Program-made: the position numbers and the translations under genes
In this document: in pieces, positions 1-9,116 of the stretch
Layout of the letters: every line of letters starts with the position of its first letter
How positions within the stretch are numbered: the stretch's first letter is position 1
Notes under the pieces: generated by a model
The model's input: only the letters and a program-made list of their open reading frames with translations
Told to the model about the DNA's origin: nothing
Database searches by the model: none
Assembly (NCBI GenBank): GCA_946497905.1
Contig: CAMMMI010000004.1
Span: 1-34,490, forward strand
DNA from: an uncultured Clostridium sp.
GTDB lineage: Bacteria > Bacillota > Clostridia > TANB77 > CAG-508
Direction: 5' to 3'
Length of the DNA stretch: 34,490 nucleotides

Positions 1-994
1 TATATTCTTCTCTTTCTTTTTCAAGTATTTTTGCTAATATTCGTATGCTAAATATCTTTTCTTCTAATGCTAATTTTTCGTTTCTTTTTGTGTATTCTTC
101 TTGCAATAATTCTTTGTTGTTTATAGTTTCATCAATTTTTTTTATTTGTTTTGTTATTTCTATTTTCTTAGTTGTTACATTTTGTATGAATTCTTTATTA
201 TCTTTAACATATTCTAACTCTTTTTCTACTTTTTCTTTTGTTTCTAACATTTTTTTCTTTATTTTTGTATCATATTTTATATCTAATAAGATAGATAGTA
301 TTTTTAAATTTTCTACTAAAATACTTTTGTTTTCTTTACCATATTCTTCTTCTAATTTATTTTGAAATAATTCCATATAGTCTATAATATATTCGTCATT
401 TGTTATCCAATTATTTAGCAATTTATATCCTACTAAAATTCGTAAGTTTTGATAAATTAAGTTATGTGTTACACTTTCTATTTCCCCTGATATTGTTGTC
501 CAAGAGTAGCCATTAAAGTCTCTTAATGGTTCTACTGTATTTATATTATTTCCTACATTTATTAGGTCTGATAATGTTTTATTTATTAAAAAATATTTGT
601 CTTTTATTATTTTGTCTTGTTTACTTATTTTTTCTATACAATATAATATTTTCCTTTCTATTGGATAACATATTATTTTTTTTATCTTTTTTTCTACTAG
701 AAATGTTTTGTCTTTCATTATTTTGCTTTCTTCTGAGTTAGGTCTTACAAGTTTTATTGTATCACAATTATTTTTTATATCTTTTAGTAGTTTTTCTATA
801 AATTCTTCTTTTGTTTCTACATTTTGTTTTACTTTTTCATAATCTTTATAAGCAGTTTCGATTTTGTATAGAATTGATAAAAGATTGCTTTTTGTGTTTT
901 CATCAAAAGGCTTTTTTTCTAATATTTCTTCTAATTCATTATTATAGTTTTTCTTTACTATCTTTTCTAAGATTTTATCTGTTTTCTTTTGCAA
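1..994 (-). CDS. conserved hypothetical coiled-coil-rich protein, partial (runs off left edge), TTG start
   Basis: Minus-strand frame open from TTG at 994..992 to base 1 (LQKKTDKILEKIVKKNYNNELEEILEKKPFDENTKSNLL...), preceded by GAGAGGAG ribosome-binding site; absent from ORF track because it is partial. Confidence 0.8.
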   Translation of the reverse strand, partial: MQKKTDKILEKIVKKNYNNELEEILEKKPFDENTKSNLLSILYKIETAYKDYEKVKQNVETKEEFIEKLLKDIKNNCDTIKLVRPNSEESKIMKDKTFLVEKKIKKIICYPIERKILYCIEKISKQDKIIKDKYFLINKTLSDLINVGNNINTVEPLRDFNGYSWTTISGEIESVTHNLIYQNLRILVGYKLLNNWITNDEYIIDYMELFQNKLEEEYGKENKSILVENLKILSILLDIKYDTKIKKKMLETKEKVEKELEYVKDNKEFIQNVTTKKIEITKQIKKIDETINNKELLQEEYTKRNEKLALEEKIFSIRILAKILEKEREEY

Positions 995-1106
995 AACTTG
1001 CTTCTCCTCTCAAATAGGAATGTTTTTGTATAATAAAATATTCTACTTAAAGAAAATTTTTCAATTTTTCTTATTTGTCATTAAGTTTAACCTTATTTTT
1101 TTCTTT

Positions 1107-3551
1107 TTAAACTTCTTGTTTCATCTCTGTTCCCATTTTTAATTCATTTAATCTTTCTAATGTCATTAATACTTCTCTTGGTTTGCTTCCTTGATATCCT
1201 GATATTACTCCTCTTTCTTCCATTTGATCTATAATTCTTCCTGCCCTTGCGTAACCAACTTTAAATCTTCTTTGTATAAATGATGTTGATGCTTGTCCTG
1301 TTTCTACAACTGTTTGTATTGCATCCATTAAAAATGGGTCTGTTTCGTCATCTTCTGATTCTTGTGCTATTTCTTTATCTGTTTTATTGCTATTTTCAAT
1401 GCTTTCTAAAATATCTTCACTATATGTAGCTGTTCCATTTGATTTTATAAAATCTACTATTTTTTCTACTTCTTCATCTGAAACAAAAGCTCCTTGCACT
1501 CTTGATGGTTTTGGTGCTCCTGCTGGGAAGAAAAGCATGTCTCCTTTTCCTAATAATTTCTCCGCTCCAACACCATCTAGTATTGTTCTTGAGTCTACTT
1601 GTGATGATACTGCAAATGCTATTCTTGATGGTACATTTGCTTTTATTAATCCTGTTATTACATCTACTGATGGTCTTTGTGTTGCAATTACTAAGTGCAT
1701 TCCAGCTGCTCTTGCCTTTTGCGCTAACCTACATATTGATTCTTCAACTTCTTTTGCTGCTACCATCATCAAATCTGCTAACTCATCTATTATTATTACT
1801 ATTTGTGGTAGTTTTCCAGTTTCTTCGTCTTTTTCTATTGCCTTATTATATCCTGCTAAATCTCTTACACCTTTGCTTGCAAATAGGTTATATCTATTAT
1901 CCATTTCTTGTACTGCCCAAGCCAATGCCCCTGCTGCTTTTCTTGGATCTGTTACAACAGGTATTAGTAAATGAGGGATTCCATTATATACTGAAAGTTC
2001 TACTACTTTTGGATCTACCATAACTAATTTTACTTCACTTGGTTTGCTTTTATATACAATACTTGTAATAATTGTGTTTATACATACACTTTTTCCTGAA
2101 CCGGTTGATCCTGCAATTAATACATGTGGCATTTTTGCAATATCTGCCAATTGTATATTTCCTGCAACATCTTTTCCAAGTGCTATTGTTAATTTTGATT
2201 TATTATTTCTAAACTCTTCGCTATCTAATACTTCTCTTAAATGTACTGCCTCTTTTTCTTTGTTTGGAACTTCTATTCCTACTGCTTGTTTTCCTGGTAT
2301 TGGTGCTTCTATTCTTATTGTTTCTGCTGCTAAATTTAATGCTATATCATCAGCTAAGTTCGCTATTTTACTAACTCTTACACCTTCTGCTGGTTTTAAT
2401 TCATAACGTGTAATTGCTGGCCCTACTGACACATTTTCGACTTTTGCTGAGACTCCAAAACTATATAATGTTTTTTGCAATTTTGTTGCTGTATCTGTCA
2501 ATAGCTTTGCTCCTCCTTTTAATGCTTTTTTTGATGCTTTACTTAGAATTTCTATTGGAGGATATTCATAATGTTCATCTTCCACTACCATTGCATGTTG
2601 TAATTGCAAAACTTCTTTTTTCTTTTCTTCTTTTTTTTCTTCTTCTTGTTTGAATAATTCGTTTTCATTTCCAGAATTATGTGCTGTTTGTTTAAATATG
2701 TTATCTTCAATAACATCTGGTTGTACTGAATTTTTCTTAGATTTTTTTGTTAATGGCTCTAAATCTTCTCCAGAATGATCATATTTTTTCAATGGCACGC
2801 TTTCTTCTGCTCCATCTACAATTCTACCGCCAAAATTAATTTTTATTTGATTTTCCATTTCATTTCTTTCAAGTTTTTCTTGTTCTTTTCTAGCTAATCT
2901 TTCTTCTCTTTCTCTTTTCCTTCTTTGTGCTGGTGTTTCTGTTATTTGTTCTGCTTGCTGTTTTCTTCTTTCTTCTTTTAATTCTAATCTTTCTTCTTTT
3001 TTCTCTTCGATTTTTTCGACTATTCTATTTATTATATCTGACATACTAATTCCAAATGTGAACACAAATAACACAACTGCAATACCTGCACAAAATACTA
3101 TAGCTCCTATATCTCCTAACAATTTTGCAAGTGGTATTGCTCCAACTGCTCCTATTGCTCCTCCACCTTTACTCTGACTTCCTAAGTAGTATGCATCTTT
3201 TACAACTTCTGATAATTCTTTAGTAGATTGTAATTCTCCTGTTGATGTTTGTATTACACTAAAAACAACTGACAAGCTTATTAAAAATATTATGTACTGA
3301 ATCATTTTTGATTTTAGTTCATCTCTACCATCACATGCTAATTTTATTGCAATAATAAATATACCTACTGGTAAAACATATTGCATTATTCCTAGCATTC
3401 CACCTAATATTTCATTTAATTTTGAACCTATTACCCCTGATTTTGTATATATTAAAACTGCTAATAATACACTTAGTATTATTAGTGTTACTATTGCTAT
3501 ATCAATTTTTGAAGCTTGTGTTTTCTTTTTGTATCTTCTTTTTCTTGCCAT
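1107..3551 (-). CDS. ftsK: DNA translocase FtsK/SpoIIIE family
   Basis: N-terminal TM segments, Walker [14 protein letters not shown], Walker [15 protein letters not shown]-terminal gamma-like winged helix ([27 protein letters not shown]). Start placed at MARKRR; the track ORF extends to 3602. Confidence 0.95.
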   Translation of the reverse strand: MARKRRYKKKTQASKIDIAIVTLIILSVLLAVLIYTKSGVIGSKLNEILGGMLGIMQYVLPVGIFIIAIKLACDGRDELKSKMIQYIIFLISLSVVFSVIQTSTGELQSTKELSEVVKDAYYLGSQSKGGGAIGAVGAIPLAKLLGDIGAIVFCAGIAVVLFVFTFGISMSDIINRIVEKIEEKKEERLELKEERRKQQAEQITETPAQRRKREREERLARKEQEKLERNEMENQIKINFGGRIVDGAEESVPLKKYDHSGEDLEPLTKKSKKNSVQPDVIEDNIFKQTAHNSGNENELFKQEEEKKEEKKKEVLQLQHAMVVEDEHYEYPPIEILSKASKKALKGGAKLLTDTATKLQKTLYSFGVSAKVENVSVGPAITRYELKPAEGVRVSKIANLADDIALNLAAETIRIEAPIPGKQAVGIEVPNKEKEAVHLREVLDSEEFRNNKSKLTIALGKDVAGNIQLADIAKMPHVLIAGSTGSGKSVCINTIITSIVYKSKPSEVKLVMVDPKVVELSVYNGIPHLLIPVVTDPRKAAGALAWAVQEMDNRYNLFASKGVRDLAGYNKAIEKDEETGKLPQIVIIIDELADLMMVAAKEVEESICRLAQKARAAGMHLVIATQRPSVDVITGLIKANVPSRIAFAVSSQVDSRTILDGVGAEKLLGKGDMLFFPAGAPKPSRVQGAFVSDEEVEKIVDFIKSNGTATYSEDILESIENSNKTDKEIAQESEDDETDPFLMDAIQTVVETGQASTSFIQRRFKVGYARAGRIIDQMEERGVISGYQGSKPREVLMTLERLNELKMGTEMKQEV

Positions 3552-3627
3552 TTTAACCATCCTTTCATTCTGTAACGATTTTATGTGATATATATTTTTC
3601 ATTTTTATTTATTGTTTCCTATTGTAT

Positions 3628-3685
3628 AAAAAAGTCAGCTTCAAAAGTCTTTGTTTTCATTGACTTCTGACATCTGACTTTTGAG
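3628..3685 (-). terminator. long imperfect hairpin terminator downstream of the 3688..4191 gene
   Basis: Minus strand AAAAGTCAG-atg-TCAGAAGTC ... GACTTTTGA-ag-CTGACTTTTTT. Confidence 0.6.
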
Positions 3686-3687
3686 TT

Positions 3688-4191
3688 TTATTTCAATTCT
3701 TTTCTACTGTTTTGTATTGTCTTTATTGTGTCTTCTAAAGATATTTCCATTAACTTTAACGCTTCATTCATATTTGTTTCTAGTTTACTTAATGTTTCTT
3801 GTAATACATCTTCTGTATTTCCTAAGATACTGTCTGCATATTCTTTTGTTCCTCTTGATATTTCTCTTGACATTTCATTTGCTGTTTCTATTATTTCTGT
3901 TTTTTGGTCATATGCTTTTCTTGTTATTTCATGTTCATCTATCATTGCTATTATTCTGTTTTCTGCTTCTTTAACTATTCCATCAGCTTCTTTTTGGGCT
4001 TCAACTAATATTCGTTGTCTTTCTTCTTTTACCCATTTAGCTTGCTTTAATTCGTCTGGAAGTTTTATTCTTATTTCTTTTATTAAATCTAACATTTCTT
4101 CTTTATCTACAATACTCTTTCCTGAAAATGGTAGATTTCTGCTTCTTTCTAATAAATCTTCTAAAGTTTCTAATAATGTAAATATTTCCAT
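3688..4191 (-). CDS. coiled-coil protein of the clostridial RsmD-adjacent family (ATP synthase subunit-like), hypothetical
   Basis: LPDELKQAKWVKEERQRILVEAQKEADGIVKEAENRI coiled coil; adjacent to rsmD. Confidence 0.75.
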   Translation of the reverse strand: MEIFTLLETLEDLLERSRNLPFSGKSIVDKEEMLDLIKEIRIKLPDELKQAKWVKEERQRILVEAQKEADGIVKEAENRIIAMIDEHEITRKAYDQKTEIIETANEMSREISRGTKEYADSILGNTEDVLQETLSKLETNMNEALKLMEISLEDTIKTIQNSRKELK

Positions 4192-4209
4192 GGTTTTACC
4201 CCTTTCAAA

Positions 4210-4767
4210 TTATATATCTTTTTTACCCAAAAAGATAAGTTTTACTCTTCCATATTCTCTAATATCTTTTATTTGTATTTCTATTTCTTTTAATAGATTT
4301 AGTATTTCTTCTGTGTTATCTGTTTCTATTATAATTATTCCTTGTTCATTTAATAATTCTTTATCTAATATCATTTTTATTGCTTTATATGCGTAATTAG
4401 TCCTATATGGTGGGTCTATGTAAACAATGTCTAGCGGATCTTTTATATGTTTTTCTAATATTATTTTATAGTCATATGGCAACAATTCTATTTGTTCTCT
4501 TAGATGTGTTTTTTCTATATTCTTTTCTATTATTTTAATAGCTTGTTTAGAATTTTCTCCTAAAATAGCTTTTTTTGCTCCTCTGCTTACTGCTTCTAGC
4601 CCTATTGCCCCACTTCCTGAAAATAAATCTAAAAATACACAATTAGGTATTTCATTTTGTATTATATTAAATAAAGCTTCTTTTATTCTATCTAAAGTAG
4701 GTCTTGTATTATTTCCTTCTAATGTATATAGTTTTGTTCCTCTAGCCTTTCCACTTATTATCCTCAT
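4210..4767 (-). CDS. rsmD: 16S rRNA (guanine(966)-N(2))-methyltransferase RsmD
   Basis: MRIISGKARGTKL N-terminus, LDLFSGSGAIGLEAVSRGA SAM motif, YIDPPY catalytic motif. Confidence 0.95.
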   Translation of the reverse strand: MRIISGKARGTKLYTLEGNNTRPTLDRIKEALFNIIQNEIPNCVFLDLFSGSGAIGLEAVSRGAKKAILGENSKQAIKIIEKNIEKTHLREQIELLPYDYKIILEKHIKDPLDIVYIDPPYRTNYAYKAIKMILDKELLNEQGIIIIETDNTEEILNLLKEIEIQIKDIREYGRVKLIFLGKKDI

Positions 4768-4907
4768 ATTAACCTTTCCTTGATATTATTATTTTATTCT
4801 TTTTTTTTATAATGTCAATAGTATTAATAAAATTGTAATATACATTTAACAGTTCTGTAATATACTTCTATTTTTGTAATATATTTCTACAAAATATACA
4901 AAAAACT

Positions 4908-4933
4908 ATCTGTATTAGAGATAGTTTCTTTAG
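4908..4933 (-). terminator. rho-independent terminator after divIVA-like gene
   Basis: Minus strand AAACTATCT-CTAATAC-AGATAGTTTTTT. Confidence 0.7.
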
Positions 4934-4942
4934 TAAAATATA

Positions 4943-5395
4943 TTAATCTTCTTTGTTTACATCTTTTAATAGTTCTAATTGTGAAATCAATAAAGATTCC
5001 ATTTTTGCTTTATATATATCAAATTGTTTTTTTACATCTTCTAGTTCTTTGTTTTTATTCATAATTTGATTTTCTAATTCTTTTACTTGTGTTTGTGCAT
5101 TTCCTCTAGCTTCGTTTAGGATTTGTTCTGCTTGTTGTTTTGCTACATTTTTTACATCTTCTGCTGTTTTCTGTGCCATAACCAATGTATTTTGCAATGT
5201 TTCTTCTATTGTTTTGTAGTGTTCTAAGCTTTTAGATAATTCTTCAACTTTTGTTTTTTGTTCGCTATTTTCTTTATATAATCTAGTATAATCAACAGTT
5301 AAATCATCTAAAAAATCATCTACTTCTTCTACACTGTAACCATTCATCATTTGTTTAGAGAATTTTTTGTTTTCTATATCTAATGGTGTTATCAT
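4943..5395 (-). CDS. divIVA: DivIVA domain-containing cell division/septum site protein
   Basis: MITPLDIENKKFSKQMMNGYSVEEVDDFLDDLTVDY DivIVA N-terminus followed by coiled coil. Confidence 0.92.
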   Translation of the reverse strand: MITPLDIENKKFSKQMMNGYSVEEVDDFLDDLTVDYTRLYKENSEQKTKVEELSKSLEHYKTIEETLQNTLVMAQKTAEDVKNVAKQQAEQILNEARGNAQTQVKELENQIMNKNKELEDVKKQFDIYKAKMESLLISQLELLKDVNKED

Positions 5396-5448
5396 CTTTT
5401 CCTCCTTATATAGTTAGATACTGCTTTTTTACTCGCAATAATTATAGA

Positions 5449-5472
5449 GAAAAAAAGGGCGTCCCTTTTTCC
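5449..5472 (-). terminator. rho-independent terminator after sepF
   Basis: Minus strand GGGAAAAAGGGACGCCCTTTTTTT. Confidence 0.65.
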
Positions 5473-5955
5473 CTAATTTATCCCGTTATTTTTTAACCAA
5501 GAAACTGATAATTTGTTTTTTATTTCTTCTCTTGCCATTTCATTTGTTATTTCATAATTTGATGGTGCTACTAAAAATATAGAGTTTGATACTTTTTGAA
5601 TATATCCATCTAAGGCATATACTCCACCACTAATAAAGTCTACTATTCTTCTTGCTACTTCTTTGTTTACATATTCTAAATTAACAATTACAGATTTTTT
5701 TTCTTTTAAGAAAGAACATATTTCATCTGATTGTTCAAATGTTGTTGGTTGTGATATTACCATTTTTATAGCATTTGTTTGTTGTTGTGGCATTGAAACT
5801 ACTTTATTATTATTGTTTTTTCTTCCAAATCTTCTTTTATCTTCTTCTTCCTCTTCTTCTTCATAATCATATACATTTTCTTCTTCATATTCATCTGGTT
5901 CTGCTGAATCCATTCCAAATAAATCCCAAACTTTATTCATTAAAGCTCCTGACAT
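5473..5955 (-). CDS. sepF: cell division protein SepF
   Basis: Acidic linker then SFEQSDEICSFLKEKKSVIVNLEYVNKEVARRIVDFISGGVYALDGYIQKVSNSIFLVAP core, typical of SepF. Confidence 0.95.
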   Translation of the reverse strand: MSGALMNKVWDLFGMDSAEPDEYEEENVYDYEEEEEEEDKRRFGRKNNNNKVVSMPQQQTNAIKMVISQPTTFEQSDEICSFLKEKKSVIVNLEYVNKEVARRIVDFISGGVYALDGYIQKVSNSIFLVAPSNYEITNEMAREEIKNKLSVSWLKNNGIN

Positions 5956-6103
5956 AAAAAAACCCTCCTAAAATTCATTCATTTGTTTTCGTTGTACTAA
6001 GTATCTACTTTTTTTGCTATATTGTCAATACTTTTTTAAAATGTAATAATATTTTAATATTATTGTAATATTTTTGTAATATTTCTTTTATTTTTATTCT
6101 CTT

Positions 6104-6263
6104 TGCAAGGACTAGTATATATATTATATTTTTCGCTATCCCAACACTTTAAATATTCTAATAAAATCAGCTCCCACGGGACTGTCGCTGATTTAATAAG
6201 AATATTTATCGTGTCGGTCCCCACAAAATCGCTTAAAATATAATATATATACTAGTCCTTGCA
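6104..6263. repeat. large near-palindromic element with perfect 29-bp terminal arms
   Basis: TGCAAGGACTAGTATATATATTATATTTT (6104-6132) is the reverse complement of 6235-6263; inner 22-bp arms 6150-6171 / 6187-6208 with 2 mismatches. Confidence 0.9.
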
Positions 6264-6294
6264 TGGTGAATAAAAATTAATATTTTATGCGTTT

Positions 6295-7668
6295 TTACTC
6301 TACTTTACTTAAATCTGGATTTAAAACTATTTCATCATATAATGATATTTTTTTGTAATTTGCTATTTCTTCATTTGTAAAACCTAGTTCTTTTAATTCT
6401 TCACTTTCATATGATTCTACTATAGAATAGTTTTCTCCTTCTTTCGTTACTTTTACTAAAATTTTATTTAAATATCCTGCTCTTTTTCTTACAACATAAT
6501 TTAAATCATTTTCTTTTACTATTGCTTGATTTGGTACTTTTAGTCCTTGTTCATCCCACCAGATTAAATCAAATGATATTTTTCTATAATTTATTAATTC
6601 TTGTATTCCTTTTTCTATTTTTAACATTAATAATATATCTTCTTCACTATCATTTGCTATATTTACAATTTCTGCTGATACTTCTTCATTATTAGATAGT
6701 CTAACTTTTATTTTATCTCCTACTCTAGCTTGTTTAGCATTTTCCGAATTTGATATTGTAGCTATGTAACATACAAAATTATCTATTATTTTTCCACATT
6801 CTTCACTTGTTGCTACTACTTTTCCTGTTTGTAGATTTAGATTTTCTAAATATTCTTTACTTAATTCACTAAAACAGTCTGGTGTTAATGTTTCTTCTAG
6901 CCCATCAACTTTATATGATACTATTCCACTTTTAGGTGCATTTACATATTCTGCTCCTGAGTTAAGCTGACTTTCGTATGTTTTTCTTTGCTCTATTAAT
7001 TGTTTTAAATATGAACCTTGGGGACTGTTTTCTCCTGCTATCTTAGCTTTTTTACTAACCAAATCATCTATCTCTTTTTTATATTCTTCTAATTTATTAA
7101 CATCTTTTATTTGATTTATATATTGCATTTTTTCATCTATTTGATTTTCTAAAAGTTTTATATCTGTATCAGAATTTACATACCCTTTATCTTGTCCCAT
7201 TACTTCTTGTATTTTTGTGTCAAGTTCCTGTATGTTCTTTTTTAGATTTTCTTCATTATTACTATAATATCTAAAAATGGCTTCATTTTTTCCTGCTTTT
7301 TCTCCTTCTAATTTTATTTGTTCCATTCCATTTTTGTAATTTGTACCTCTTACTACTTGTTCATCTCTTATTACATACCCTATGTCTGTTTCTTCTTGAT
7401 ATAATTTCCCCTCTTCTACTGTAAAAGTATCTGTTGGTTGTTTTATTAATAAATATAATGTATATATAATATAACATAATATTAGTGCTAAAACTATGTA
7501 TAAAACCATCTTTTTCTTTAGAGTTTTTGATGTTTTTTCCTGTTTATTTTCTATTTTTGTATCATTGGGCAATATTTCTTTACTTTTTATCTGCACTTCA
7601 TTAACTTGCTGTTTCTGTCTTTTTGTTTGTTTTCTGTTTCTTGACTTCTCTTGTTTTTCTTTTTTCAA
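6295..7668 (-). CDS. HlyD-like membrane-anchored periplasmic adaptor/barrel-sandwich protein
   Basis: Single N-terminal TM, coiled-coil insertion between half-lipoyl-like segments (...VNAPKSGIVSYKVDGLEE...). Confidence 0.75.
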   Translation of the reverse strand: MKKEKQEKSRNRKQTKRQKQQVNEVQIKSKEILPNDTKIENKQEKTSKTLKKKMVLYIVLALILCYIIYTLYLLIKQPTDTFTVEEGKLYQEETDIGYVIRDEQVVRGTNYKNGMEQIKLEGEKAGKNEAIFRYYSNNEENLKKNIQELDTKIQEVMGQDKGYVNSDTDIKLLENQIDEKMQYINQIKDVNKLEEYKKEIDDLVSKKAKIAGENSPQGSYLKQLIEQRKTYESQLNSGAEYVNAPKSGIVSYKVDGLEETLTPDCFSELSKEYLENLNLQTGKVVATSEECGKIIDNFVCYIATISNSENAKQARVGDKIKVRLSNNEEVSAEIVNIANDSEEDILLMLKIEKGIQELINYRKISFDLIWWDEQGLKVPNQAIVKENDLNYVVRKRAGYLNKILVKVTKEGENYSIVESYESEELKELGFTNEEIANYKKISLYDEIVLNPDLSKVE

Positions 7669-8606
7669 CTTATTCCCTCCAAAATAATTTTTATATTATT
7701 TTGTAAATTCTCTCTTCCCTTTATCCATATTGTTTGCTTATTTTTTCTAAACCATGTTAGTTGTCTTTTTGCATATCTTCTTGTTTCCATTTTTATTTTT
7801 TCGATCATTTCATCTTTTGTAAGTTTCCCTTCTAAATATTCCACAACTTCTTTATATCCTAATCCTTGCATTGCTGTTGGGAACTCTTTATATTTTTCTA
7901 ATATATTTTTTACTTCTTCTATTAAACCTTGTTGTATCATTATATCTACTCTTTTGTTTATTCTATTATATAATTCTTCTCTATCCCAATCTATAGCATA
8001 TACATGATAGTCATATTCCACTTCTTTTTTTCTTGATTCAATTTCTTGCTGTGTTTTGTTTTTCCCTGTCATATGATATATTTCTAATATCCTTAAAATC
8101 CTTTTTTTATCATTTGGACTTATTTTTTCTATTGCTTGTGGATCTATTTCTTTGGCTTTTTTGTATAAATATTCTAATCCTTTTTCTTTCACATTTTTTT
8201 CTAATTCTTTTCTATAATTTTTATCAAATTTTATATCTTGATATTCTATTTCATAAATCAAGCTATCTATATATAATCCTGTTCCACCAACTACTATTGG
8301 AGTTTTTCCCTTGCTTATAATTTCCTTTATTGCTTTTTTTGCATCTTTTTTATAATCTGCTACACTATATCTTTCATTAGGTGAAATAAAATCTATTAAA
8401 TAATGCTTTATTCCTTGCATTTCTTCTTGTGTTGGCTTTGCTGTTCCTATATTCATATCTTTGTAAATTTGCATAGAATCACAAGAAACTATTTCTCCAT
8501 TTATTTTTTTTGCTAGTTCTATAGATAATGATGTTTTTCCTGAAGCTGTTGGCCCACATATAACTATGACTTTTTCTTTACTCATTTTTATTTTCCTTAT
8601 CCTCAT
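7665..8606 (-). CDS. miaA: tRNA dimethylallyltransferase MiaA
   Basis: VIVICGPTASGKTSLSIELAKKINGEIVSCDSMQIYKDMNIGTAKPT; GGTGLYIDSLI; RRYAKRQLTWFRK. Confidence 0.97.
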   Translation of the reverse strand: MRIRKIKMSKEKVIVICGPTASGKTSLSIELAKKINGEIVSCDSMQIYKDMNIGTAKPTQEEMQGIKHYLIDFISPNERYSVADYKKDAKKAIKEIISKGKTPIVVGGTGLYIDSLIYEIEYQDIKFDKNYRKELEKNVKEKGLEYLYKKAKEIDPQAIEKISPNDKKRILRILEIYHMTGKNKTQQEIESRKKEVEYDYHVYAIDWDREELYNRINKRVDIMIQQGLIEEVKNILEKYKEFPTAMQGLGYKEVVEYLEGKLTKDEMIEKIKMETRRYAKRQLTWFRKNKQTIWIKGRENLQNNIKIILEGIS

Positions 8607-8637
8607 ATTATTTATTTTTTTAGCTATTTATAACAAT

Positions 8638-9096
8638 TTAATATTGGAATTGTACCATATTTTCTACATTTTTTTGAGTTTCATAAACATTTATAATACC
8701 TTTTTGTATATCTTTTAAATATCCACTTTCCATTATTAAGCATAATACAAGAACAACTATAATAACCATTATTCTTTTGCTTACCTGATTTTTTTCTATA
8801 TCCTCATCATTAATCCTACTTAATAATTTTGATATATATGGTAATACGATTAATGAATTTAATCCTGCAAATATTAGAATTAGCATATTACCTATATCTT
8901 TTTCCATTTCAGGATTCTCATATGTTATTCCTGTTTTTGATATATTAAATGTTATCATTGTTATTATATACATTACTATTAATCCTACAATTGTATAAAT
9001 AATTTTTTTACCATGTTCTATTCCACTTAAATTATGCCATGTCCATGCAAGTACTATTAAATATATTATTATTGTTGTAATTATTATTAATAACAT
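8638..9096 (-). CDS. small multi-pass membrane protein, hypothetical
   Basis: Several hydrophobic helices; ORF between miaA and mutL. Confidence 0.7.
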   Translation of the reverse strand: MLLIIITTIIIYLIVLAWTWHNLSGIEHGKKIIYTIVGLIVMYIITMITFNISKTGITYENPEMEKDIGNMLILIFAGLNSLIVLPYISKLLSRINDEDIEKNQVSKRIMVIIVVLVLCLIMESGYLKDIQKGIINVYETQKNVENMVQFQY

Positions 9097-9116
9097 TTTT
9101 TACTCCTTACATTAAA

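Noticed and set aside
1387-2653. Plus-strand ORFs at 1387..1974, 1502..2023, 2044..2406 and 2414..2653
   Set aside because: Antisense shadows of ftsK: F/L/S-rich, no ribosome-binding sites, no recognisable domains
3681-4396. Plus-strand ORFs 3681..3974 and 3728..4396 (222 aa)
   Set aside because: Antisense to the coiled-coil gene and rsmD; composition is that of reverse-complemented K/E/I-rich coding DNA
5663-5957. Plus-strand ORFs and a CTTCTTC-type repeat opposite sepF
   Set aside because: Repeat is the codon pattern of the acidic EEEEEE linker of SepF; ORFs are antisense
7496-8320. Plus-strand ORFs opposite the HlyD-like gene and miaA
   Set aside because: Antisense, low complexity, no start signals
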